Source of the DNA: Leguminivora glycinivorella
Taxonomy: Eukaryota; Arthropoda; Insecta; Lepidoptera; Tortricidae
Assembly (NCBI RefSeq): GCF_023078275.1
Contig: NC_062977.1
Span: 8,267,118-8,331,117, forward strand
Length of the DNA stretch: 64,000 bases
Direction: 5' to 3'
The notes beneath the pieces were generated by a model that worked only from the letters and a program-made list of their open reading frames with translations, made no database searches and was not told the DNA's origin. The position numbers and the translations under genes are program-made. Of the stretch, positions 37,901 to 47,005 are shown piece by piece (position 1 is the first letter of the stretch; every line of letters begins with the position of its first letter).

Positions 37901-40900
37901 GAAAGGTAACTTGCTATGTGTAATTTAACATAATAAACATGTAGTTTCTAATAAGTAGTGTAAGTAATCTAACGTTATATTTACAATTTCCAGATAAACA
38001 CCGTATCCGAGCAGATTCCGTGGCTGATATCGGGCCGGCGTCTCTCGGAATGCCTTGTTTGACCGACTCACAGTGCCATCTCGTTGATCCTTATACGCGA
38101 TGCCTCAACAAACGCTGCGACTGTGCGTATCGGACTAATTCCACTTCGGCGTGCTCGGCTAGAAACAGAGGCTGCTTGCCGGGAACATTCCAGGTAAGGC
38201 AACAATCCATTTTATTAAAGAAAGTAATGGTAGTTAGTCAACCTTTCTTACTTTAATCTTTTTTTAGGGTTCCGTAGTCAACTAGGAACCCTTATAGTTT
38301 CGCCATGTCTGTCTGTCCGTCCGTCCGTCCTTCCGTCCGTCCGTCCGTCCGTCCGTCCATCCGTCCGTCCGTCCGTCCGCGGATAATCTCAGTAACCGTT
38401 AGCACTAGAAAGCTGAAATTTGGTACCAATATGTATATCAATCACGCCAACAAAGTGCAAAAATAAAAAATGGAAAAAAATGTTTTATTAGGGTACCCCC
38501 CCTACATGTAAAGTGGGGACTGATATTTTTTTTCATTCCAACCCCAACGTGTGATATATTCTTAGATAGGTATTTAAAAATGAATAAGGGTTTACTAAGA
38601 TCGTTTTTTGATAATATTAATATTTTCGGAAATATTCGCTCCTAAAGGAAAAAAAAGTGCGTCCCCCCCCCCTCTAACTTTTGAACCAAATGTTTAAAAA
38701 ATATGAAAAAAATCACAAAAGTAGAACTTTATAAAGACTTTCTAGGAAAATTATTTTGAACTTGATAGGTTCAGTAGTTTTTGAGAAAAATACGGAAAAC
38801 TACGGAACCCTACACTGAGCGTGGCCCGACACGCTCTTGGCCGGTTTTTTAATCATTATCTAACGTACGTAGGCAAGTAAACAATTAATTGTGTGGTCGG
38901 TTATTTCAGTGCCGTTCGACCGGGGCGTGCATCAGTTGGTATTTCGTCTGTGATGGCCGAAAAGATTGTCCCGATGGATCCGACGAAACTTGTCAAGGTA
39001 CCGGTAAAGGTCGGTTAAATGCACATTATCTTTTTGCACATCTATTCCTTATCTGTTTTAACTGTCATTTTCTTATTTATTAATAAAAATGGTTAGGAAC
39101 CTACTAGTATATAGTCTGCAAAGTATAGTAAGTGTGTAAACTACCCAGTTAGACCGGCAACGGTCAGTCTTAAATTTCATAATCTTAAAAAATCATAATC
39201 TTATGAAATCAGATCGAAAAACTTGCCACATTCTTAAAATTCAGATTATTCGCAATCTGTCAGATTAATCTGAAAAAATCATTATTTTAAAAAATAAGAC
39301 TGTGTGTGGACAGTTGTTGCGAAAATGTACGGAAATCCGTGCACTCGATCTGATTTCATAAGATTATGAAATTGAAGACTGTCTGTTGTTGTCAGCCTTA
39401 TTTATAATAAACGTTCACTTAAGTTATCAAGCCGTTAAAGTTCGTTTGTCCCTTTCTATCACACCGATACGTCAGAAAAGGACAAACGAACTTTATCGGC
39501 TTGATAACTTTAGTAAACGTTTATGAATAAGGGGGTTAGTCTTTGTACGGTACCTGTAGTATCAGCACGTACTGATACCTACTTTTAAGATCTAGATCTT
39601 CAATGTGGTTCAGTATAGTCGCGTGCCTGTCCCCTTCATCGGTATTAACGCCAGTAAACCGTGTTTATATCAGTCTACCGGTATAATTCCCTCGTTATAG
39701 TCTAATTTAAACATACTCTATCTTATAGGAAACAGGTTGCGAACTGGTTTAGTAGTAATTCTCGTCATATATCTAGGCACCACGTATAGGTGTCTAATCT
39801 AATGGTCACTCAACGGCGCTGGTTGGCATCTACCGACATATCTGTCCATCGAGACTTCGCGTTAATGTACCCATTTACCTACCTGTTTAATAATCTAAAG
39901 TGGTTAAATTACTTTATCAAGCGTAATAGACTTTCATTGCCGTGATAGAATTTCTAAGTGTCTGAATAACTTGATTTTATGATCATAATTTGTCTCATAA
40001 GCCTAAATTCAATGATCATCAACTATAATTATTTATAGAATTTAAACAATAGGTACCTACTGCAAATACTGCCGATGAACTCATAAAATTCGAACGAAAA
40101 AATACCTACGAAGTGAAGACTTAAAGAAATAAAATTACTTTTCTCTGCAGATATAAAGTAACTTCTGTACTATAAAAATATACTTACACCAACATTATCT
40201 TCTTAATATGGTACTCTGCATAAACCCGAAGCAAGAGTTGCATACCTCATCATCGATTGAAGCGCTGGTGTACTTATAATTTAGTGTAAAATATTCTATT
40301 GAATTTACAGATGGTACTGGCGAACGGTGTCCCATGCACGCGTTCCGTTGCGGCGGCGTGGGGTCTCAATGCGTGTCGCGGGCGGCGCGGTGCGATGGCA
40401 CTCCTCAGTGTCCCGGCGGAGAAGACGAGAGAAATTGCAGGGCTACGAGGAGAAAAGGGTAAGGTTGCGATACTTATCTTAAGCAGTCTAGAACCTTGTC
40501 TTATTGTCCTTATTGACACCGTTCGTAGAAGTCACGGTTAACGTTGACTGTGAAAAGGCCTAAGTAGGATCCAAATCGGTTGACTGCACCTACTTACAGA
40601 GTCTGTTCGGAAAGTAAAAGTCTTGAAATGTATGGGGTTCAATACATTCCACGGCTCTTCTTTCCGAACAGACTATCACCTACCAATACGTGACATGCTG
40701 TAAAATTTTATTGAAACATATTCTAATAGTACATTACATCAGAGGCCGGGAAAATGAGGATTTCCGGCCAAGTGGGGTATATACGGCCGAGCGAGCGTGC
40801 GAGCGAGGACGGATAGGGATACGAGGCCGGGAATCCGTTTTCACGCCGAGGCATGTATAGTGCTTTTCTCAAACATACAATGAAATAATAAAAAAACGCT

Positions 40901-43900
40901 CTAAAGGACAATATTTTATAAAAAAAAGTTACTTTGCAGGCCTAGGCCTAAAAAATAATATGAAATCCCTTTACAGTCCTCTCGAGTTGTTGCGCCCAAA
41001 AAGCGATACTTCCCAGCCCATTTTAAGGAACGTAAAGACAATATTTCATTGCATGTTTGAGAAATAGGTATTTATGAAAATAAATAAACCATGAAGAATT
41101 TTACATGTGAATATTTTCAAAAATACATCAAAGACACAAGTTAGACTATAATACATACCACTGTCGTAAACATTCTTCTAAACATCTTCGTATTTATTTC
41201 AGATGTCCTCGCCATACCTTCCGCTGTGGGTCTGGGGAGTGCTTGCCCGAGTATGAGTTCTGCAATGCCATAGTGTCTTGCAAGGATGGCTCAGACGAAC
41301 CTAAACACCTTTGCAATGAGCAATCACGGTACATACACGCATTTACTTCAGTTCTGTTTTACAAAACTTTGATTTGGTTTTGTGAACCAGCAATGTCACA
41401 CAGCTGATAGATCATAACATAAGTGACTTGCGACCGCGAGAATCTTAGACTCAGAAACTTGAACGACGTCACTTTTCGCGATCCCGCGTAGTTTTTCCTC
41501 AATTATCAGCTACAAGCTGATACAGATGCGCTTTCAGACTGTCTCCCTACCGACTACTGCTATATTAGATAGTGGAGATCGCCTACTGACACATACTGAA
41601 CTACTCCACTTACGGTCAAATCGGTTGAGCAGAAGTAACGAATCTTTTACTTTCTGACTGTGTCTGAGCAAACGTTTTCTTCTATGCCGGTCTTCCCTAC
41701 TTTTGACTATAGCTACCCTTGGTCGTGATACATTTCTTTCGTTTACTAGATGGCGTGCTGCAGACTTCTGCCCGCTGCGTTGCGGGAATGGACGCTGCAG
41801 AAGTACGGCCGTGGCTTGTTCTGGTCGGGATGGTTGTGGCGACAACAGTGACGAAATAGCTTGTACTGTTTGTAGTAAGTTGACCTTTCTATACAATTTT
41901 ATAGCTATATTCCACCATAAAGGAAAGGTATACCTTATCAGTGATTCCACTCACTTTTGATACATTCTTAAATCCATACCACAGATCATATAATCCATAC
42001 TAATATTATAAATGGGAAAGTGTGTGTGTCTGTTTGTTTATCCGTCTTTCACGGCAAAACGGAGCGTGATTTTTTAGGTGGAAATAGTTGAAGGGATGGA
42101 GAAGTGACATAGGCTACTTTTTGTCACTTTCTAAACGAAGCCGCGGGCAAAAGCTAGTAATAAATAAAAATAATAATAAATACCAGAGCTTTTTATAAAG
42201 CTAGCTTACTTTAGCGGGAAAGTTTTGTGGGCTCGTACCTACTCGGATTTGATTTTTGTGCCGTAGAGATAATGTTTTTTTTCGCCGACATTGACAGAGT
42301 CGTTGCTGTTTTATTCAAATATCTCAGCCCAAGATACTACTTCTTCTTATATAAATATATAGTAATCACAACATTTTAACACCTTTCCTGCGGAGATTAG
42401 TGTTAGTAATTAAACAAACTTTGCATGGGGTCTTTCGGCCCCCTACCGCAGTGACCGTGTAAAACTATTAATAAACATTCATTACTTCACTTGGAGCTAT
42501 TAACCATATTCTTGTTTGTCGAATGAGAGCATTAGATACACATAATATACCTATGTTAACCTTTTTTCGCTACTCTCCTTTAACAATTAAATCGCAATTC
42601 ACTCCCAGCGTAAGATTATAAGAGGCAGCAAAATAACAAAAGAAACAATAGAAGTAATTTCTAGTTCCATACCAAATAAGTTCATTGCCCATGAAAATTG
42701 ACCTTAGCACTGAAGTCGAAAGCGAGTACAGCTGATTACATATTTGTCCGCTATGGCGACATATGGTGTATTAGGACGATTTGTTACGATATGAGCTCCC
42801 GTTACTTGTACAATGCCTGCAAATGATGCCGTGTAAATCTATGGCAAGGTTTAATATAGGCAAACGGAATACCAATAGGGTGACGGCTGTTATGTAGGTT
42901 TAACAACAATTCGTTATTTTCATACGACACCGCGACTTTCCTTCTATTTTAACCGAATCCGCATTATTTGCTAACAACACCTATCCATTTCAACCAATGG
43001 AAAAATCATTCGATATATTCTATCAAAAAAACCGGCCAAGAGCGTGTCGGGCCACGCTCAGTGTAGGGTTCCGTAGTTTTTCGTATTTTTCTCAATAACT
43101 ACTGAACCTATCAAGTTCAAAACAATTTTCCTAGAAAGTCTTTATAAAGTTCTACTTTTGTGATTTTTTTCATATTTTTTAAACATATGGTTCAAAAGTT
43201 AGAGGGGGGGGACGCACTTTTTTTTTCCTTTAGGAGCGATTATTTCCGAAGATATTAATATTATCAAAAAACGATCTTAGTAAACCCTTATTCATTTTTA
43301 AATACCTATCCAACAATATATCACACGTTGGGGTTGAAATGAAAAAAAAATCAGCCCCCACTTTACATGTAGGGGGGGTACCCTAATAAAACATTTTTTT
43401 CCATTTTTTATTTTTGCACTTTGTTGGCGTGATTGATATACATATTGGTACCAAATTTCAGCTTTCTAGTGCTTACGGTTACTGAGATTATCCGCGGACG
43501 GACGGACGGACGGACGGACGGACAGACAGACATGGCGAAACTATAAGGGTTCCTAGTTGGCTACGGAACCCTAAAAATGTTAGAATGAAAACGAGTTTTC
43601 TGGTTTACCTACGGCTAAAATAAATATGTACTAAGTGTTTTTTATGGGTACGGTAGAATATTTTCTCGTGTATATTTTTGGGCTGGTTTAATGAATGAAT
43701 ACATGCTGTAAGCAGGCTGTCACCCTGTATAGATCTTTTTAGGGTTCCGTAGTCAACTAGGAACCCTTATAGTTTCGCCATGTCTGTCCGTCCGTCCGTC
43801 CGCGAATAATCTCAGTGACCGTTAGCACCAATATGTATATCAATCACGCCGACAGTGGTAAAATAAAAAGTGGAAAAAAAAATTACATATAAAAAAAAAT

Positions 43901-45009
43901 CACAAAAGTAGAACTTTATAAAGACTCAAGGAAAATTGTTTTGAACTTGATAGATTCAGTAGTTATTGAGAAAAATATGGGATATTACGGAACCCTACAC
44001 TGAGCGTGGCCCGACACGCTCTTGGCGGATATGGACGGATGGATGTTGGTGCAAGTTTTATTGTCTGCATTAAGTAAGTAAGTAAGTAAACACTTTATTG
44101 TACAGGAAAAGAATACAGCACATAATATTTAAAATAAAAAGTTTCAGTACAAAGGCGAACTTATCCCTTTAAGGGATCGCTTCCAGTTAACCTTTGAGCA
44201 TTTGAGGGAGAGTTTGAGACGGACGGTTATGGCACAGTATAAATCAGTAATAACTCTTCTAACAAACTTCACTCCGCGCGGTGTGTCGAAAACTACTCTC
44301 CTGCACCGAATACATGCGAAACTGGTAAGTATTGGGCTGGACAGTCGGGGCCGCGTTCGCGCGCTGTGTTGACGTGTTGAGTTCGGGAAAAAATGACGTC
44401 AGCACCGAAGACATATTTTCGTTACTGTAGTGTTTATGGGTGTATGGAGAACAGTTCTCAAAATGCGGAAATGTCAGAATGTTCTTTAGAATTCCTAGAT
44501 ACCCAGAAAAATAAGTGGTTGTTATATTTTTGCAGTGTTAGGTACATTATTGCTTACGTAAATGGCGTAAAAGTGAGATTTAAAGCTAGAATGACACATT
44601 AAAATCAATAAGGATTTATCTGTAACGACATTTAGGTAGATGCTGCGATCTATCTAGCTCGAAAGTTTGGTACCTACTTAAATATTGTGCAAACATCTAT
44701 TCAAACATTTTATGTAAATACGATTTCGTCAGCAAACACGTACTTGAATCTTTATTAGATAAAAAGGTAGAAAGAGCGTTGGTACTAGCATAGCGCCATA
44801 CACAGTTACTACGAGTAGGACAGTAGCACAGGTACAACCCTGCGTGACCTTGCGCAGTAGTAACGACCGCGTCGCCGCTGCCGGAGATTAACTACTGATT
44901 TATCCTTATACTGTGGTTATGGACGGATTGATTACTGCCTGTACCAAAAACAAAAGCTAATTATTTTCCTTTTTTCACAGAATGTCCAGCGCCTCAAGAT
45001 AAGCCCTGA
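22779..45009 (+). CDS. EB-module / LDL-receptor class A repeat protein (5' partial)
   Basis: Nine exons join in one open frame to a TGA at 45007: 22779-22914, 32718-32849, 37261-37905, 37994-38193, 38910-38997, 40311-40458, 41203-41328, 41750-41874, 44981-45009. The visible product is 542 residues. Four EB-like modules (spacing C-x5-C-x6+-C-x4+-C-x-C, then Cys) are followed by four six-cysteine LDL-A repeats, each with an acidic calcium-binding tail (DGSDE, GGEDE, DGSDE, DNSDE). A hydrophilic linker of about 150 residues, rich in Ser/Thr/Lys, lies inside exon 3. No transmembrane segment is visible and the C-terminus is short (KCPAPQDKP). With the disulfide-rich domains this points to a secreted or extracellular protein that may bind ligands or lipoproteins. 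The first exon(s), including any signal peptide, were not found. Introns are large and repeat-filled. I do not recognise a named orthologue. Confidence 0.85.
22915..28690 (+). other. Large intron, left part
   Basis: Mostly unique-looking sequence. The stretch about 24480-26330 is less AT-rich and less repetitive than the rest. Short open stretches (24209-24472, 25923-26144) have no recognised motif. A tandem 24-bp repeat (GTAGATCGTGTAA...) lies at 28020-28067. Confidence 0.35.
29025..29381 (-). CDS. Unrecognised ORF, 118 aa
   Basis: An intact ATG-to-stop frame on the minus strand inside the large intron of the EB/LDL-A gene. It encodes a protein with mixed composition and no low-complexity bias. 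It contains an aromatic/hydrophobic stretch (IPIILVRFLWAGVYGTW), an acidic middle (TLTEEQLREP) and a Pro/Gly/Ser segment (FEGPYESPGASHPYRD). Codons look more gene-like than most open stretches here. I recognise no family, no signal peptide and no clear splice partner. It may be a real small gene, an exon of a nested gene, or a fragment of a transposon or an integrated sequence. Confidence 0.3.
   Translation of the reverse strand: MMKSKTETVQAISDRRCKDNFAHAFQDHIPIILVRFLWAGVYGTWTMFTLTEEQLREPMIAMMNPSLEQDPCSVLTFEGPYESPGASHPYRDRSNKGNLDLYLQPKHYLRVWFSPFRI
29400..31860. other. Intron sequence, no gene seen
   Basis: AT-rich. Open stretches at 30387-30620 and 31430-31733 carry no recognisable motif. Confidence 0.35.
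31864..32078. mobile_element. MITE with ~40-bp inverted repeats
   Basis: The end GGGCATTTCTCAGAGCGTTT and its complement at 32059-32078 continue inward through GATTNCGGTGG on both sides. No coding capacity. Confidence 0.8.
32152..32277. repeat. 25-bp direct repeat, 101-bp period
   Basis: The 25-mer that begins CTCAATTGAACGTTGAACGT occurs at 32152-32176 and again at 32253-32277. Confidence 0.8.
32718..32849 (+). CDS. Exon: EB-like module 2
   Basis: Acceptor TGTTACAG, donor GTAAGT. Reads TLLGSECVVSEQC ... SACLEGVCRCTDGHLQF, again with six cysteines and a start (LLGSEC) echoing that of module 1 (LLGAQC). This suggests exon duplication. The preceding intron is about 9.8 kb. Confidence 0.8.
32850..35040. 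other. Intron sequence, no gene or clear repeat
   Basis: Nothing recognised apart from AT-rich unique-looking sequence with short unsupported open stretches. Confidence 0.35.
35041..35232 (-). repeat. SINE, truncated and diverged
   Basis: An (ATAA)n tail is followed by GGGACACCTTACACAGATCA and then an ACGATATATAC stretch, the reverse orientation of the 9255 SINE family but diverged. It lacks the tRNA head. Confidence 0.6.
35233..36626 (-). repeat. Full-length tRNA-derived SINE split by a MITE
   Basis: The tail half lies at 35233-35343 and the head half at 36464-36626. On the minus strand the head has an A-box (TGGCCTAGCGGG, complement at 36600-36611) and a perfect B-box (GGTTCGAATCC, complement at 36557-36567), the internal RNA polymerase III promoter. 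The 1120-bp palindromic MITE at 35344-36463 sits in the AT-rich middle. Confidence 0.8.
35344..36463. mobile_element. Hierarchically palindromic MITE, copy 1 (1120 bp)
   Basis: The terminus GTCGCAGTAAGATAGATAAA and its complement bound the element. Inside, a module built on ATAACCCTAGGGATATAATT (itself almost palindromic around CCTAGG), GTAACATAG, AAACGAAAGCGAT and ATCTTACTAGGAATATAA recurs several times in both orientations. The centre (about 35765-36150) is unrelated and includes a CCGGGATTTCCCGGGAAATC stretch, perhaps another insertion. No coding capacity. The second copy is at 50189-50978. Confidence 0.85.
36627..37260. other. Intron sequence, nothing recognised
   Basis: AT-rich, ending in the acceptor TCGCTTTCAG of the next exon. 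Confidence 0.4.
37261..37905 (+). CDS. Exon: EB-like module 3 plus hydrophilic linker
   Basis: Acceptor CGCTTTCAG, donor GTAACT. Starts PAPPGHVCYSNEHC and completes a six-cysteine module by DKCVAQK. A cysteine-free linker of about 150 residues follows, with scattered Glu, Ser, Thr and Pro, turning lysine-rich at the end (KSNKKTG ... HQKKSSLK). The linker looks disordered. Confidence 0.85.
37994..38193 (+). CDS. Exon: EB-like module 4 and start of LDL-A 1
   Basis: Acceptor TTTCCAG, donor GTAAGG. Reads GMPCLTDSQCHL ... CLNKRCDCAYRT ... ACSARNRGCLPGTFQ. The last cysteine belongs to the LDL-A repeat completed by the next exon. Confidence 0.85.
38259..38851 (-). repeat. CCGGCCAAG/GGAACCCTA interspersed repeat, copy A1
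   Basis: Runs from AGGGTTCCGTAGTCAACTAG through a TCCG-repeat tract to CACTGAGCGTGGCCCGACAC and CTCTTGGCCGG. It is inverted relative to the copies at 43025 and 56348. It fills most of the 716-bp intron between two exons of the EB/LDL-A gene. The family is common in Lepidoptera but its class is unsettled. Confidence 0.85.
38910..38997 (+). CDS. Exon: LDL-A repeat 1
   Basis: Acceptor TTATTTCAG. Reads CRSTGACISWYFVCDGRK, then DCPDGSDETCQ, a canonical LDL-A repeat with DGSDE. Two donors fit the frame: GTACCG after 38997, and GTAAAG after 39003, which adds two residues and is the better consensus. The real end may therefore be 39003. Confidence 0.88.
39150..39393. mobile_element. Palindromic MITE
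   Basis: The left arm CAGTCTTAAATTTCATAATC and a matching complement at about 39350-39380 (GATTATGAAATTGAAGACTG) enclose further AATCTGA-rich inverted motifs. Confidence 0.65.
39396..39532. mobile_element. Foldback MITE with ~55-bp arms
   Basis: CCTTATTTATAATAAACGTT and AAGTTATCAAGCCGTTAAAG on the left are mirrored by CTTTATCGGCTTGATAACTT and AAACGTTTATGAATAAGG on the right. The spacer is only about 20 bp. Confidence 0.8.
40311..40458 (+). CDS. Exon: LDL-A repeat 2
   Basis: Acceptor ATTTACAG, donor GTAAGG. Reads DGTGERCPMHAFRCGG ... CVSRAARCDGTPQCPGGEDE, ending in a basic RATRRK stretch. The exon is GC-rich compared with its flanks. Confidence 0.88.
40600..40674. mobile_element. 75-bp hairpin element
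   Basis: AGTCTGTTCGGAAAG and its exact complement form the base of an imperfect hairpin with arms of about 34 bp. A tiny MITE or a miRNA-like foldback in an intron. Confidence 0.6.
40738..41075. repeat. Interspersed repeat (AGTGCTTTTCTCAAACAT family), copy 1
   Basis: Contains AGGCATGTATAGTGCTTTTC, TCAAACATACAATGAAATAA and TTGCAGGCC. Related inverse sequence occurs at 57470-58020. Confidence 0.55.
41203..41328 (+). CDS. Exon: LDL-A repeat 3
   Basis: Acceptor TTATTTCAG, donor GTACAT. Reads CPRHTFRCGSGECLPEYEFC ... SCKDGSDEPKHLC. All six cysteines are present. Confidence 0.88.
41750..41874 (+). CDS. Exon: LDL-A repeat 4
   Basis: Acceptor TTTACTAG, donor GTAAGT. Reads ADFCPLRCGNGRCRSTAVAC, then SGRDGCGDNSDEIAC. 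The spacing between the first two cysteines is short (CPLRC), so this repeat is atypical, though the acidic tail is intact. Confidence 0.85.
41994..42157 (+). mobile_element. Helitron-like non-autonomous element (164 bp)
   Basis: Begins TCCATACTAATATTATAAAT and ends GCCGCGGGCAAAAGCTAG, inserted between A and T as Helitrons do (5' TC, 3' CTAG, no target duplication). Internal CACGGCAAAACGGAGCG is typical of the lepidopteran family. No coding capacity. Confidence 0.8.
43025..43577 (+). repeat. CCGGCCAAG/GGAACCCTA repeat, copy A2
   Basis: From AAAAAACCGGCCAAGAGCGT through GGGGGGGACGCAC and a GGAC-repeat tract to TACGGAACCCTAAAAA. It is a long, highly similar inverted partner of A1, in the last large intron of the EB/LDL-A gene. 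Confidence 0.88.
43734..44037 (-). repeat. CCGGCCAAG/GGAACCCTA repeat, copy A3 (deleted)
   Basis: Same orientation as A1. Both ends are recognisable (AGGGTTCCGTAGTCAACTAG; GACACGCTCTTGGC), but the middle is missing about 290 bp compared with A1. Confidence 0.8.
44073..44235 (-). repeat. Retroelement 3' end fragment
   Basis: A (TAAG)n tail is followed by AACACTTTATTGTACAGGAA and CTTATCCCTTTAAGGGATCG, a common lepidopteran LINE/SINE 3' end in reverse orientation. Confidence 0.55.
44393..44602 (+). CDS. THAP-like domain exon (nested in intron)
   Basis: The open frame starts MTSAPKTYFRYCSVYGCMENS and continues SSQNAEMSECSLEFLD, then KNKWLLYF. The C-x4-C pair after an aromatic-basic lead, the Asn/Ser-rich loop and a KxKW about 30 residues later are the pattern of the N-terminal half of a THAP zinc-binding domain, found in P-element transposases and host regulators. 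A possible donor (TTAG|GTACAT) follows at 44541. The second half of the domain (C-x2-H) was not found. It is likely a remnant or single exon from a transposon or nested gene, in the same orientation as the host gene and 440 bp before its last exon. Confidence 0.45.
   Translation: MTSAPKTYFRYCSVYGCMENSSQNAEMSECSLEFLDTQKNKWLLYFCSVRYIIAYVNGVKVRFKARMTH
44981..45009 (+). CDS. Terminal exon of EB/LDL-A gene
   Basis: Acceptor TTTTTTCACAG. Completes the split codon as K and reads CPAPQDKP then TGA. It is very short, but the frame and acceptor fit exactly. No good AATAAA was fixed nearby. ATTAAA at about 45248 is a possible poly(A) signal. Confidence 0.7.
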
Positions 45010-46850
45010 ATTAGAGTGTAGCTCAACCATTCTAGTGAACATTCTTGACTGTCGGATCTCAACTTATAGTGCATTTATTATTTGTCAAGTGAGATCGTTC
45101 TATCTACGAAATCCGAAGCTGCTCAAATGGGAATACTGCCTTATAATATAATGAGTTCTATGTATGTATATTTCTTAACAATTTAACTTCACCTATAAAT
45201 CAAGCAAGTGACAAACATGACAAGAACCATATAGAAGTAATATATGAATTAAAGTACATAAGTACACTTATTTCATGGGCATAGATACTATGCTTTATTT
45301 ATGTGTCTAACTATAGCATAGTGATTCATTCTTAACCAGTTTTTTGTGGAGGCAGCTGAACTGGTCCGCGAATAACGACTTCTATGGACTTTATTTGTCA
45401 CGGTTATATATTCACATGCTTTGTAAATAAGATTGTATTTTTGCCGTTTAGTCCTTTATGTCACTGAAAGATCAAGAATTACTGCAATAGGAGATTGTGT
45501 GCTATGTGCCAAGAACCTATTTGCCACTCATTTGCCTGTAATTCAAACATTATTGTACTGTGTAACTTTCTTACATAAACATTTGATTATTCCTTTTGAA
45601 TTGAATTCAAAATACCCACAAACAGATAAGTAGTAGACATCTTTGCCATTATCAAAATTAATTTAAAAAATGATAAAAGCTTAATTCACTACATGTACCG
45701 AGTAAAATTAACGAATTAGTGCACGATGCACGTAGATTCTATAAAACGTATACAATTAAGAATTAACGAATTTGAATAATTTATTACAATTACAGTAGCG
45801 AGCAATATTCTATGTATAGGCAGTGGCACGATAATAATAGAAATAAATAGTACGTTTAACTAGGTCATACTCAATAAGACTGAGGAGTAATACTCTGGCT
45901 CTAATTAACGTTTTTAGAATAAATATTACTTAAGTCGGTCTAAGCTAAATCTGCAGCGAAATTAATAACACAGTCTATTAAATTGTGACGTTTAAAATAA
46001 CAGTTTTAAGTTTTGTGGTGTGAAAATCGTTGCGGGGTTAGTTTGGGCCGACTTTACCACTGCACTGTAAATATTAGTAAATAATTTATAAGTATGTGTT
46101 AATGCACAGTTTATAGTATTAAACAATATTAATAATATATTGCGCATAAAAAGATTTTTTTTTACACTTGTCAATATTTATCATTATCACTTATCACTCA
46201 TGATACGTTTAAGTCACTATTTTATTGTAACTGCAATTTTTTGTATTACACTTTTGACATAAATGAACACAAAATATGAAGGTAAAAATAAGTATCCTTC
46301 CTCTTCCACAGTATTTCACTTTTGTATAAATACGACAGATCTATCAAACGATTTTTGTGAATTATTTTATTTTTTATAAGCTACCGATACCATATCATTA
46401 TATTATTATCATATTATTTAAAGACGACAATCGCCATACCTAAGTAATGACCTACCTACCTAGTACCTAGGGAATATGGCCAAAATTTAAATAAAATTAT
46501 TCAATCGTCTTCTCCCTACGAACTAAGCTAAGTATATCCTAAACATTATTTGTTCACTCAGACCTTGCCTCACTGCAACTTAATAGTATTCAAAGTATAA
46601 AATTATACAACTATTTATAACTGGTAATAGATATATGCAGCAAATTTTTAGTATTAAGTAGGGATAAAATTTCAAATATTATGCTAACTATTCCCTTGGT
46701 TTATTTACTTGCTTATGTTATGAATTGAATGCTCCATTAGATTTAAATGGTGACAATTTCTATCAACGTAATTTTCTCAATGTCCTATGGACAACCGCCA
46801 TCGCTTCCCTATTTCGAAAAAAGAAAATTAGAACTTTCAGACTGAGATAC
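45010..46850. other. Downstream of EB/LDL-A gene, no gene seen
   Basis: AT-rich sequence holding the presumed 3' UTR and intergenic DNA. Several AATAAA words occur (about 45838 and 45918) but none can be assigned. Confidence 0.4.
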
Positions 46851-46854
46851 GTTT

Positions 46855-47005
46855 GTATTTTTTTTGTATACTACGTCGGTGATAAACAAGCATACGGTCC
46901 ACCTGATGGAAAGCGGTCACCGTAACCTATGGACGCCTGCAACTCAAGAAGTGCCACATGCGCGTTGCCAACCACTCCTTGTACACTCCTTTTTGCTGTG
47001 TTACT
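46855..47005 (-). repeat. SINE-like repeat
   Basis: Reads ACGGTCCACCTGATGGAAAG, GCGGTCACCGTAACCTATGG and CGCCTGCAACTCAAGAAGTG, and ends CACTCCTTTTTGCTGTG. It is the inverse of the better-preserved copy at 63660-63860. Confidence 0.65.

Noticed and set aside
40274..40519. Minus-strand ORF of 81 codons
   Set aside because: Opposite strand of the GC-rich LDL-A exon 40311-40458.
41534..41950. Minus-strand ORF of 138 codons
   Set aside because: Covers the LDL-A exon 41750-41874 in reverse. No motif of its own, and the plus-strand exon fits splice sites and domain.
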